Shown: one piece after another, positions 12,154 to 19,938 of the stretch
How the letters are laid out: each line of letters begins with the position of its first letter
Numbering within the stretch: position 1 is the first letter of the stretch
Assembly: GCA_021802555.1 (NCBI GenBank)
Contig: JAJZRU010000006.1
Span: 59,249 to 123,248 of the forward strand
From: Pseudomonadota bacterium
GTDB taxonomy: Bacteria; Pseudomonadota; Gammaproteobacteria; Burkholderiales; Thiobacillaceae
DNA: 64,000 nucleotides
Reading direction: 5' to 3'
Notes under the pieces: generated by a model
Told to the model about the DNA's origin: nothing
The model's database searches: none
The model's input: only the letters and a program-made list of their open reading frames with translations
Position numbers and translations under genes: made by a program

Positions 12154-13191
12154 ATGACAAGGAAACCGCAATGGGCCTTGGGCCTGGGCGCGGCACTCAT
12201 GGTAGTCGCCGGCGTTGCGCAGGCCGTCAACCTGCCGGACCAGGAATTCGGCATCCTGGGGGGTGCCGGCATGATGGACAAAAACCTGGTCGGCAGCAAG
12301 AAGAACGCCATCAGCCCCGTCATCGGCCTGCGCTATGGCGTGCGCTTGGGCACCAGCACCAATTTTTTCAGCGATCTGACCTACAATCCGGTCAAGGGCA
12401 GCCTTGCCGGCGTAGGCAACAGCGACGTTACCAAGCTGCGCGGCGGCCTGGAGTGGCTGTTCTCCAAGCAGCAGGACTACAACTGGTTCCTGTCCGGCGG
12501 CTTGGGCATCGTCAATTATTCCACCGACAAGGGGCCGAACTTCACCGAGCCGCTAGCCTCCGTTGGCCTCGGCCAGGAGTGGGCCGTGGGCAAGCGCGAC
12601 GCATTCCGTTGGGAGGTGCGCGCGGACCAGTCCTTCGGCCGCAACGACAACCCCGTGCAAGGACATGGCTTGACCAGCGTGCAGGCCTTGCTGGGCTATT
12701 CCTGGGGCATCGGCGCCCCGCCTGCGCCGCCCGTGAAAGAGGCCCCGCCGCCGCCCCCTCCACCGCCGCCTCCGCCTCCGCCCCCCCCGCCGCCTCCGCC
12801 CCCCCCGCCGCCTCCGCCCCCCCCGCCGCCTCCGGCGCAGGTGGAGAAGAAAATCGTGTTGCAAGGCATCAATTTTGCCTTCAACAAGTACTCCATCGCG
12901 GCGAAAGAGCAGGCTGTGCTTGACCAGGCGGTCGCCACCCTGAAGGAATGGGGCAACGGCAAGGTTCTGGTGGCGGGATACACCGACAACGTGGGCACCA
13001 AGTCCTATAACCTGCGTCTTTCCAAGCTGCGTGCCGAAGCGGTGAAGAAATACCTGGTCGCCCATGGCATTCCCGCCGTTCGGCTGGAGACCAAGGGCTA
13101 TGGCATGGCCGACCCCATCGCCAGCAACAAGACGCCTGAAGGCCGCTACCAGAACCGCAGGGTGGAACTCACTCCGATCGAAAAACACTAA
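12154..13191 (+). CDS. OmpA-family outer membrane protein with a 30-proline linker
   Basis: 345 residues. Signal peptide with probable cleavage after AQA (residue 24). An N-terminal eight-strand barrel-like region (about 25-190) is followed by an uninterrupted run of 30 prolines (residues 198-227) and a C-terminal OmpA domain that binds peptidoglycan: FAFNKYSIAAKEQAVLDQ, VAGYTDNVGTKSYNLRLSKLRAEAVK and the NRRVEL end. It probably ties the outer membrane to the cell wall. The proline run comes from an 18-bp tandem repeat and would stall ribosomes without EF-P. GGAGAG ribosome site; terminator after the stop. Confidence 0.93.
   Translation: MTRKPQWALGLGAALMVVAGVAQAVNLPDQEFGILGGAGMMDKNLVGSKKNAISPVIGLRYGVRLGTSTNFFSDLTYNPVKGSLAGVGNSDVTKLRGGLEWLFSKQQDYNWFLSGGLGIVNYSTDKGPNFTEPLASVGLGQEWAVGKRDAFRWEVRADQSFGRNDNPVQGHGLTSVQALLGYSWGIGAPPAPPVKEAPPPPPPPPPPPPPPPPPPPPPPPPPPPPPPAQVEKKIVLQGINFAFNKYSIAAKEQAVLDQAVATLKEWGNGKVLVAGYTDNVGTKSYNLRLSKLRAEAVKKYLVAHGIPAVRLETKGYGMADPIASNKTPEGRYQNRRVELTPIEKH
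12745..12834 (+). repeat. Proline-codon tract with 18-bp tandem repeats
   Basis: Thirty consecutive CCN codons. The last 54 bases (12781-12834) are three exact copies of CCCCCCCCGCCGCCTCCG. Slippage by whole units changes the linker length without breaking the frame. Confidence 0.97.
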
Positions 13192-13215
13192 TCGGTCGTC
13201 AGACGACTCCAATAC

Positions 13216-13243
13216 GGGGAGCGGCAAGCTCCCCCTTTTTTTT
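13216..13243 (+). terminator. Intrinsic terminator after the OmpA-family gene
   Basis: 7-bp stem GGGGAGC/GCTCCCC (13216-13222, 13228-13234) with a GGCAA loop, one C, then eight T. Confidence 0.93.
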
Positions 13244-13283
13244 GCCTTGGCCCGTTTTTGCGGCCAGAGGACGCCCTGCCCCG

Positions 13284-14417
13284 ATGCTTCGAGACTGGAT
13301 GACGCGCCTATGCGGGCATGTTCTCTTGAGCGCGCTGCTCGCCGGCTGGGCGCTGCCGGCAAAGGCCGAGCAGACGCAGTCCGCCAAACCCGCCTACACG
13401 CTGCCGATTGCGCCGGGACGCGGCATCACCTGGGCCGGGCACCTGGATACGGAATGGCTCGCCAATCTGGGGGGCGGCCGCGCGGGCGGTACGGCCGCCG
13501 ACAGCGTGGGGCACGTTGGCTTCAGCGTGGGCAGCGCTTACTTGCATTTACCCGCGGGCGGCCGGCTCACCGTGGGCCTGTTGGGCGTCGCCGCACGCGG
13601 CAGCCAGGGCGGCATGTTTGGCGAAACGCAGACGCTCAGCAACGACTGGGCGCCCTCGCTGGTGCGGTTGTACGACTTCAAATGGCGGCAGGATTTCGGC
13701 GCGGACAAAACGCTGCGCCTGGGCATGATGAACGTGTCCGACTATTTCGGCGTCGTGCCGGCCGGCAGCCAGCTGCTCAACGCCTCCTTCGGCCTGGCCC
13801 CCACCATCAGCGCCAACGTGCCACTCACCCCCACTTATCCGTATACCGGGACGGGGGTGGTTTATAGCCAGGTTGCAGGGGGTTGGACGGGCACCGGCGG
13901 CCTGTTTCAGGGTAACCCTCTGAAGCCGGGGCGGCCCTTCCAGGGGGGCTACATGGCCTTGGCGCAACTGGAGCGGTCGTGGTCGGATGGAACGGCTCGG
14001 ACGTTGGCCGGAGTGGGTCTTTGGCGCTACCGTCCGGCGCCGGGCGAGCGCGAGGCCCGGGGCTGGTACGGCCTGGCCGATCGGCAGGAGCGCTGGGCCG
14101 GGCGCCCGCTGGGCTGGTTCGTGCAGTGGGGGGCCAGCTCCGGCGGGCAGGGCAGCGTGCCCTATTACCTGGGCATGGGGTTGCGCTTGGAAGCGCCGTG
14201 GGTGGCGCGCCCGCGCGACGCCTTGAGTCTGGGTGTGGCGCGGGCTTGGCTGAGCGGCGCGCCCCATGCAGCGGAAACCGTGCTGGAAGCGACCTACGTC
14301 TGGCGTATCGACAAATCGTTGTATCTGCAGCCGGACCTGCAATGGGTGTTTCACCCCGGCGGCATCTATCCCGACGTGCTGGCGGGTATCCTGCGCCTGC
14401 ACCTGGAATTTTTCTGA
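13284..14417 (+). CDS. OprB-type carbohydrate porin
   Basis: 377 residues from the ATG at 13284, chosen because MLRDWMTRLCGHVLLSALL then gives a normal signal peptide cut after AKA. The rest is beta-strand-rich with aromatic girdles: ITWAGHLDTEWLANLGGG, RLYDFKWRQDF, LRLGMMNVSDYFGVVPAG, and a C-terminal LAGILRLHLEFF ending in Phe, the outer-membrane insertion signal. Matches the OprB/carbohydrate-selective porin family, which lets sugars and other small solutes across the outer membrane. Ends one base before the polA stop in convergent orientation. Confidence 0.82.
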   Translation: MLRDWMTRLCGHVLLSALLAGWALPAKAEQTQSAKPAYTLPIAPGRGITWAGHLDTEWLANLGGGRAGGTAADSVGHVGFSVGSAYLHLPAGGRLTVGLLGVAARGSQGGMFGETQTLSNDWAPSLVRLYDFKWRQDFGADKTLRLGMMNVSDYFGVVPAGSQLLNASFGLAPTISANVPLTPTYPYTGTGVVYSQVAGGWTGTGGLFQGNPLKPGRPFQGGYMALAQLERSWSDGTARTLAGVGLWRYRPAPGEREARGWYGLADRQERWAGRPLGWFVQWGASSGGQGSVPYYLGMGLRLEAPWVARPRDALSLGVARAWLSGAPHAAETVLEATYVWRIDKSLYLQPDLQWVFHPGGIYPDVLAGILRLHLEFF

Positions 14418-14418
14418 G

Positions 14419-17121
14419 TCAGTGCGCGGCTTCCCAGTTGGGGCCCGCGCCTATGCCCGCCTTGAGAGGCACCTTGAGGCTGGCCACGCCGGCCATGAGG
14501 CGAGGCAGGGCGTCCATGATCCGAGTTTGTTCGGCCGCAGGGGCTTCGAGCACCAATTCGTCGTGCACCTGCAGGATGAGGCGGACGTGCGGCGCTTCCC
14601 GATCGATCCAGTCTTGTACGGCCACCATGGCGAGCTTGATGAGGTCCGCCGCCGTGCCTTGCATGGGCGCGTTGATCGCCGCCCGTTCCGCGCCCTGGCG
14701 GCGCTGCGGGTTTTTGCTGTTGATCTCCGGCAGATAAAGGCGGCGTCCGAACACGGTTTCCACATAGCCCCGGCGCCGCGCGCCCTCCCGCGTGCTCTCC
14801 ATGTAGCGCGCCACGCCCGGATAGCGGGAGAAATAGCGGTCGATCCACGCCTGCGCCGCGGCTCGTTCCAGCCCCAGTTGGCTGGCCAGGCCGAAGGCCG
14901 ACATGCCGTAGATGAGGCCGAAGTTGATGACCTTGGCCATGCGCCGCTGATCCGCGCTGACATCGGCCAGCGGCACGCCGAACACCTCGGCTGCGGTGGC
15001 GGCGTGGATGTCCTCGTCGGCGGCGAAGGCGTTGAGCAGGCCGGGATCGTCCGACAGGTGGGCCATGATGCGCAGCTCGATCTGGGAATAGTCGGCCGAG
15101 ACGATGACATGGCCGGGCGGGGCGATGAAGGCTTCCCGTATGCGCCGCCCCTCGGCGGTGCGCGCCGGAATGTTCTGCAGATTGGGATCGGCGCTGGCCA
15201 GGCGCCCGGTCACCGCCGTGGCCTGGGAAAAACTCGTGTGCACCCGGCCCGTGGCGGGGTTGATCATGGCCGGCAGCTTGTCGGTATAGGTCGATTTGAG
15301 CTTGGCCAGCCCCCGGTAGTCCAGCAGCGCGCGCGGCAGGGGATAATCGGCGGCCAGGGATTCCAGCACTTCCTCGTCGGTTGAGGGCGCGCCGCCTGGC
15401 GTTTTCTTGATCACCGGCAGGCGCATTTCGCCGAAGAGGATTTCCTGGATTTGCTTGGGCGAGTTGAGGTTGAAGGGGCGTCCGGCGATCTGGAAAGCGC
15501 GCTGTTCCAGTTCCAGCATTTTTTCCCCGAGTTCGCGGCTTTGCCGCGCCAGGGCGTGGCGGTCCAGCAGCACGCCGGTGCGTTCCATGCGGAAGAGCAC
15601 GGGGGCGACTGCCATTTCAATGGCTTGATAGACGTGGCGCAGGCCATCGCTGGCCTCGATCTGCGGCCACAGCACCTGGTGCACCCGCAGGGTCACGTCG
15701 GCGTCCTCGGCCGCGTAGCGAGTGGCGGTATCGACATCCACCTGATTGAAGACGATGCGCCCCGCGCCCTTGCCGGTCACCTGATCGTAGCTCAGCACAT
15801 CCAGCCCGGTATGGCGCTTGGCCAGGCTGTCCAGATCGTGGGGTTGATGGGCTTCGAGCACGTAGGATTCGAGCAGGGTGTCGTGCACCACGCCTCGAAG
15901 CTCGATGCCATGATTGGCGAACACGTGGCGGTCGAATTTGGCGTTCTGCAAGAGCTTGGGCCTGGCCGCGCTCTCCAGCCAAGGCTGCAGCAGACGCAGG
16001 GCGGTTGCCAGGGGTATCTGCTCCGGGGCGCCCGGATAGCTGTGAACGAGCGGCAAATAGGCGGCTTCGCCGGGCGCGACCGCCAGCGACAGTCCGGCCA
16101 GCCGGGCCTGCATGGGCGCCAGACTGTCCGTTTCCGTGTCCAGGGCGGTGAGCGGGGCGCTCTCGATCTTTTTCAGCCAGGCGAGCAGTTCGCTTTCGTC
16201 CAGCAGGGTCTGGTAACCGTCGCGGTGTTTGCCCGCGCCGGGGTCAGGGGCGCTTGCGGCGGGCTCGCCGGCGGCCTCCAGGTCGCCAAGCCAAGTGCGG
16301 AAACCGTAACGCTCGAACAGCCCGCGCAGGCGGGCGATGTCGGGCGGCCGCTTCACCAGGCTTTCCGCGGCCAAGGGCAGTGCCACGTCGGTTTTGATGG
16401 TGAGCAACCTGCGTGCCATGGGCAACCAGTCCAGGGTCCCGCGCAGGTTGTCCCCCACCGCGCCCTTGATTTCCCCGGCGCGGGCGATGATGTCGTCGAG
16501 ACGGCCGTATTCAGCGAGCCATTTCACCGCGGTCTTGGGGCCGACCTTGGCCACGCCGGGAACGTTGTCCACGGCGTCGCCGACCAGGGTCAGGTAGTCG
16601 ACGATGCGCTCGGGCTCGACCCCGAATTTGGCCGTAACGCCGGCCGGATCGAGGGTTTCGTTGCTCATGGTGTTGACCAGCGTGACCCGCTCGTTGACCA
16701 GCTGGGCCATGTCCTTGTCGCCCGTGGACACCAGGCTCTTCCAGCCGCGGCGCGCACCCTCCGTCACCAGCGTGCCGATGACGTCGTCGGCTTCCACGCC
16801 GTCCACCACCACCAGCGGCCAGCCCAGGGCCTCTATGGTTTCGAACAGGGGCGGGATCTGGGCCGCCAGATCCTCCGGCATGGGCGGGCGGTGGGCCTTG
16901 TATTGCGGATACCAGTCCTCGCGGAAGGTCTTGCCCTTGGGATCGAACACGCAGGCGATATAATCCGCCGGGTAATCCTTCTCCAGGCGCCGCAGCATGT
17001 TGAGGACGCCGTACATGGCCCCGGTCGGGGAGCCCTCGCGGTTGCGCAAATCCGGCAGGGCATGGAAGGCCCGGTACAGATAGCTGGAGCCGTCCACCAG
17101 GAGCAAGGTCTTAGCGGTCAC
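14419..17121 (-). CDS. polA: DNA polymerase I PolA
   Basis: 900 residues, full-length three-domain enzyme for gap filling and Okazaki fragment maturation. N-terminal 5' nuclease (LLLVDGSSYLYRAFHALP, YKAHRPPMPEDL, GDAVDNVPGVAKVGPKTA). Proofreading exonuclease from about residue 310 with DTETDS near 325 and YAAEDADVTLRVH, so acidic residues are kept. Polymerase: motif A SADYSQIELRIMAH near 670, the O-helix RMAKVINFGLIYGMSAFGLA near 724, and motif C LQVHDELVLE near 847. The start is 8 bases from the divergent LOG-family gene, and the two must share a promoter zone. Confidence 0.97.
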   Translation of the reverse strand: MTAKTLLLVDGSSYLYRAFHALPDLRNREGSPTGAMYGVLNMLRRLEKDYPADYIACVFDPKGKTFREDWYPQYKAHRPPMPEDLAAQIPPLFETIEALGWPLVVVDGVEADDVIGTLVTEGARRGWKSLVSTGDKDMAQLVNERVTLVNTMSNETLDPAGVTAKFGVEPERIVDYLTLVGDAVDNVPGVAKVGPKTAVKWLAEYGRLDDIIARAGEIKGAVGDNLRGTLDWLPMARRLLTIKTDVALPLAAESLVKRPPDIARLRGLFERYGFRTWLGDLEAAGEPAASAPDPGAGKHRDGYQTLLDESELLAWLKKIESAPLTALDTETDSLAPMQARLAGLSLAVAPGEAAYLPLVHSYPGAPEQIPLATALRLLQPWLESAARPKLLQNAKFDRHVFANHGIELRGVVHDTLLESYVLEAHQPHDLDSLAKRHTGLDVLSYDQVTGKGAGRIVFNQVDVDTATRYAAEDADVTLRVHQVLWPQIEASDGLRHVYQAIEMAVAPVLFRMERTGVLLDRHALARQSRELGEKMLELEQRAFQIAGRPFNLNSPKQIQEILFGEMRLPVIKKTPGGAPSTDEEVLESLAADYPLPRALLDYRGLAKLKSTYTDKLPAMINPATGRVHTSFSQATAVTGRLASADPNLQNIPARTAEGRRIREAFIAPPGHVIVSADYSQIELRIMAHLSDDPGLLNAFAADEDIHAATAAEVFGVPLADVSADQRRMAKVINFGLIYGMSAFGLASQLGLERAAAQAWIDRYFSRYPGVARYMESTREGARRRGYVETVFGRRLYLPEINSKNPQRRQGAERAAINAPMQGTAADLIKLAMVAVQDWIDREAPHVRLILQVHDELVLEAPAAEQTRIMDALPRLMAGVASLKVPLKAGIGAGPNWEAAH

Positions 17122-17129
17122 TGGAAAAT

Positions 17130-17858
17130 ATGCACAAGCACAAGATACCGGAAGTCGCCGATCCGCGCAGTTCCACGGAAATCAATTACTCGGCCAAGGA
17201 GTCGTGGCGATTGTTCGGCATTATGGCAGAGTTCGTCGAGGCCACCGAACGCCTGGCCTCGGTCCATCCGGCAGTCTCCATTTTCGGCAGCGCGCGCACA
17301 CCGGCGGACCACGCCTATTACCTGCTCACCGAGCGCATCGCCAGGCTGCTGTCGGACGCCGGTTTCGCGGTCATCTCCGGCGGCGGCCCGGGCATCATGG
17401 AGGCCGCCAACAAGGGTGCCTATTTCGGCAAGTCTTCCAGCGTGGGGCTCAACATCCAGTTGCCGCACGAGCAGCACACCAATGCCTATCAGGACATCAG
17501 CCAAAGCTTCCAGCATTTCTTCGCACGCAAGGTGATGTTCGTGAAATTCGCCTCCGCCTATGTCGTCATGCCCGGGGGCTACGGCACCCTGGACGAACTC
17601 AGCGAGGCGCTGACCCTGGTGCAGACCGGCAAGACGCGCAAAATACCCATCATCCTGGTGGGCGTGAATTTCTGGCAGGGCCTGCTCGACTGGTTCCGCA
17701 CGCGCCTGGTTACCGAAGGCATGATCGATGCCCAGGATCTGGACTTGGTGCAGATCATCGACGAGCCGCAGGAAGTGGTCGCGGCGATTTTCAGCCATTA
17801 CGAGAAGCGTGGCTTCACCCCTTCCCTGGCCGAGCGGGAAATACAGCTCAGCCTCTAG
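17130..17858 (+). CDS. LOG-family nucleotide 5'-monophosphate phosphoribohydrolase
   Basis: 242 residues of the TIGR00730/LOG family, which cleaves nucleoside 5'-monophosphates (cytokinin-type or purine/pyrimidine) to base and ribose 5-phosphate. The Rossmann-fold motifs VSIFGSARTP, VISGGGPGIMEAANKGA and the active-site PGGYGTLDELSEALTLVQT are present. The stop codon TAG at 17856-17858 is the first three bases of the miniature element that follows, so the original C-terminus may have been altered by that insertion. Close to polA (divergent). Confidence 0.9.
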   Translation: MHKHKIPEVADPRSSTEINYSAKESWRLFGIMAEFVEATERLASVHPAVSIFGSARTPADHAYYLLTERIARLLSDAGFAVISGGGPGIMEAANKGAYFGKSSSVGLNIQLPHEQHTNAYQDISQSFQHFFARKVMFVKFASAYVVMPGGYGTLDELSEALTLVQTGKTRKIPIILVGVNFWQGLLDWFRTRLVTEGMIDAQDLDLVQIIDEPQEVVAAIFSHYEKRGFTPSLAEREIQLSL

Positions 17859-18039
17859 TGTCCTGAGTTGGAATTTGCTGCGGAAAAATGCCGAGTATCG
17901 CCGTCACACTTTGTCGCCGTGCGCGCGAGGTGTTCAACCTCGCTGTGCGCGGCTTCGCGTCTGACGACGATATCGCCATTTTTCGGAAATATTTCCACCG
18001 CCCGACAACTATTCCACAAACCTCCAACTCAGGACACTA
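17856..18039. mobile_element. IS630-type miniature inverted-repeat element
   Basis: 184 bases bounded by perfect 17-base inverted repeats TAGTGTCCTGAGTTGGA (17856-17872) and its complement (18023-18039). Each end lies in a CTAG tetranucleotide (17855-17858 and 18037-18040). IS630-family transposons insert at CTAG with TA duplication, so the ends fit a non-autonomous IS630 derivative. No transposase frame fits inside. An internal short palindrome is present around 17933-17951. Confidence 0.85.
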
Positions 18040-18079
18040 GACTATGCTCAAAACGACAACCGCCCGCCGGAGATACGCC

Positions 18080-18409
18080 ATGCGCGCTTGGCCAGTTCTG
18101 CTGCCGATCTTGATGCTTTCCGCCCCCGCCTCGGCCGAGGGGATCAGCCCGCCGCCGGGCTCGACGCCGGTGCCCGACGGCGCGCCCACGCTCAAGGGCG
18201 GCAACATCCCGGAAATCACGATCCGCACCGAGGGCAAGACCAAGGTCGAGGAGTTCCGCTACCATGGCCGGCTTTACATGGTCAAAGTCTACCCGCCGCA
18301 TGGCAAGCCTTATTATTTGATCGATCTCAACGGCCAAGGCCAGTTCACCCGCTTCGACGGCCCCATCCCCCGCGTGCTGGTGCCGCAGTGGGTGATCGGC
18401 AGATTCTGA
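18080..18409 (+). CDS. DUF2782-family secreted protein
   Basis: 109 residues from the ATG at 18080, which has a GGAGA site 7 bases upstream and gives a signal peptide cut after ASA. An earlier in-frame ATG at 18044 lies right behind the miniature element and lacks a ribosome site. The mature part (PEITIRTEGKTKVEEFRYHG, YMVKVYPPHGKPYYLIDLNG) matches the DUF2782 family, which is common next to polA in betaproteobacteria and has no assigned function. Periplasmic location is inferred from the signal peptide. Confidence 0.85.
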   Translation: MRAWPVLLPILMLSAPASAEGISPPPGSTPVPDGAPTLKGGNIPEITIRTEGKTKVEEFRYHGRLYMVKVYPPHGKPYYLIDLNGQGQFTRFDGPIPRVLVPQWVIGRF

Positions 18410-18467
18410 GCAGCGCCCACTCTGCCCTATACTTGCGCCCGTTCTCGCCCACGGGTTACACCGCTAC

Positions 18468-19241
18468 ATGCCTGACAACGACATCCCCCGCAAACTGCCT
18501 GCCGCGGCCGGCCTCGCCTGGATCAAGGGCGGCTTCGCGCTCTATCGCAAGAATCCGCTGCTGCTGGGCGCCGGCTTCGGTGTCTTCTTCGCTCTCATGG
18601 TGCTGCTGGGCTTCGTCCCTGTGGTGGGGAGCGCGCTTACCGAGCTGATTTCTCCCATTCTCATCGCCGGCTTCATGGCGGCGTTCCGCGCCCTGGATCA
18701 GGGCGAGGAGCTGGAACTGCCGCATTTTTTCGCCGGCTTCACGCGCGTGCCGCTGCAGCTGGCGACGGTGGGAGCCATCTACCTGGCCGTGGTCATGCTG
18801 ACCGCCTGGCTGGCCCTGCGCATGGGCTTCAGCCCTTCGGAATGGATGCGGGCGGCGCAACAGGACAAGATCGACCCGCAGACCGCGCGCCATCTCATGC
18901 AGACCACCCTGCCGGCGCTGCTGCTCGCCGCCGTCGTCATGCTGCCGGCCTTCATGGCCACCTGGTTCGCCCCGCCGCTGATCCTGTTCGGCGGCGCGGC
19001 GCCCTTGCAGGCCCTGGCCATCAGCCTGAAAGCCTGCCTGCGCAACTGGCTGGCGCTGTTCGTGTACAGCCTGGCGATCACCGCGGTTCTCTTCCTGGGC
19101 ATGCTCATACCGTTCATGCTCGGGCTGCTGGTCGCCGGCCCCATTCTTTTCGGTTCGCTTTACGCCAGTTACCAGGCCATCTTTGCCGTTTGGAGCGAGG
19201 AAGGCGGCCCCGCTCCTGCGGCTCCCGAATCCGGCCTATAG
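18468..19241 (+). CDS. BPSS1780-family membrane protein
   Basis: 257 residues with about five or six hydrophobic helices: a start near residue 30 (NPLLLGAGFGVFFALMVLLG), pairs around 95-115 and 145-180, and a C-terminal pair (LFVYSLAITAVLFLGMLIPF, LLVAGPILFGSLYASYQAIF). The pattern GLAWIKGGFALYRKNP at the start and PILFGSLYASYQAIF at the end is typical of the BPSS1780 family of inner-membrane proteins without known function. Probably transcribed with the DUF2782 gene 58 bases upstream. Confidence 0.8.
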   Translation: MPDNDIPRKLPAAAGLAWIKGGFALYRKNPLLLGAGFGVFFALMVLLGFVPVVGSALTELISPILIAGFMAAFRALDQGEELELPHFFAGFTRVPLQLATVGAIYLAVVMLTAWLALRMGFSPSEWMRAAQQDKIDPQTARHLMQTTLPALLLAAVVMLPAFMATWFAPPLILFGGAAPLQALAISLKACLRNWLALFVYSLAITAVLFLGMLIPFMLGLLVAGPILFGSLYASYQAIFAVWSEEGGPAPAAPESGL

Positions 19242-19281
19242 TGTCTACTGGGGGCTTCCCAGGCGGACAAGGAGATGTGCC

Positions 19282-19509
19282 ATGAACAGGTGCGATCTGG
19301 TCGTCCATGTGGACGAGACGCTGCAGCAGGCGCAGCAGGAAATGCTGGAAGCGCGGCTGCAAGACCTGCCGGGGGTGGTGGATGCCCATTTCAGCCACAA
19401 GCATCCGCATCTCATGACTGTAGCCTATGACTGCGAACGCATGGAAGCCGGCAGTATCCTGGGCCGCATCACGGAACAGGGCTGGCACGCGCAGACGCTG
19501 GGGATGTAG
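19282..19509 (+). CDS. Small HMA-like ferredoxin-fold protein
   Basis: 75 residues with the beta-alpha-beta-beta-alpha-beta outline of heavy-metal-associated domains: CDLVVHVDETL, LQDLPGVVDAHFSHKHPHLMTVAYD, ILGRITEQGWHAQTLG. The metal-binding CxxC is absent, so it probably does not carry copper in the usual way. Start fixed by an AAGGAG site 7 bases upstream. Function unknown. Confidence 0.7.
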   Translation: MNRCDLVVHVDETLQQAQQEMLEARLQDLPGVVDAHFSHKHPHLMTVAYDCERMEAGSILGRITEQGWHAQTLGM

Positions 19510-19524
19510 TTCCTGCTTGCGGCT

Positions 19525-19938
19525 TCAGCCGCACAGGCGGCAGGCGGCGATGAGCAGGAGTTCCTTGGCGGATTTCATGAGCCGGTTTTCCTGGGCCGCC
19601 AAGCTTTTGTCGCCATCCGCCAGCCCCATGGCCAGGGTTACCAGGGCGAGGATCAGGGCGGGTATGGGCATCGGCGCCTGATGGGCGATCTGCGCCAGGT
19701 TCTCCGGCATCGGCAGGTTCAGCAGCGGGATTCCGGCTTCGCTCAGGACCAGGCACAGGGCGCCGTTCTGTGCTTGGTTCAGGGCCAGGCGGCGGCCGCT
19801 GGGGAGTTGCCAGCTTTCCAGCGCAAGCCCGTCGGGGGTGAGCAGGCGCACGCCGGGAAAGTAGTCGTCCAGCAGCCTGTCCGGTGCACCTGGCACGGCG
19901 AGGATTTGCAACGCGAGTTCCCTGAGTGCTGCGTCCAT
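19525..19938 (-). CDS. Protein of unknown function coupled to ubiB
   Basis: 137 residues; I do not recognise a family. The ATG at 19938 overlaps the ubiB stop as ATGA, which argues for a real, translationally coupled gene. The protein has a mixed N-terminal half (RLLDDYFPGVRLLTPDGLAL, SGRRLALNQAQNGALCLVL) and a hydrophobic stretch APMPIPALILALVTLAMGLA at about 90-109 that may be a membrane helix. The C-terminus contains a Cys pair in AACRLCG. It ends the ubiE-ubiJ-ubiB run, so a link to quinone or membrane metabolism is possible but unproven. Confidence 0.65.
   Translation of the reverse strand: MDAALRELALQILAVPGAPDRLLDDYFPGVRLLTPDGLALESWQLPSGRRLALNQAQNGALCLVLSEAGIPLLNLPMPENLAQIAHQAPMPIPALILALVTLAMGLADGDKSLAAQENRLMKSAKELLLIAACRLCG

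Noticed and set aside
12781..12834. Possible CRISPR-like direct repeats
   Set aside because: The units are contiguous 18-base codon repeats inside a gene with no spacers.
18044..18079. Earlier ATG for the DUF2782 gene right after the miniature element
   Set aside because: No ribosome-binding site, and it would place charged residues before the signal peptide; the ATG at 18080 has GGAGA at good distance.
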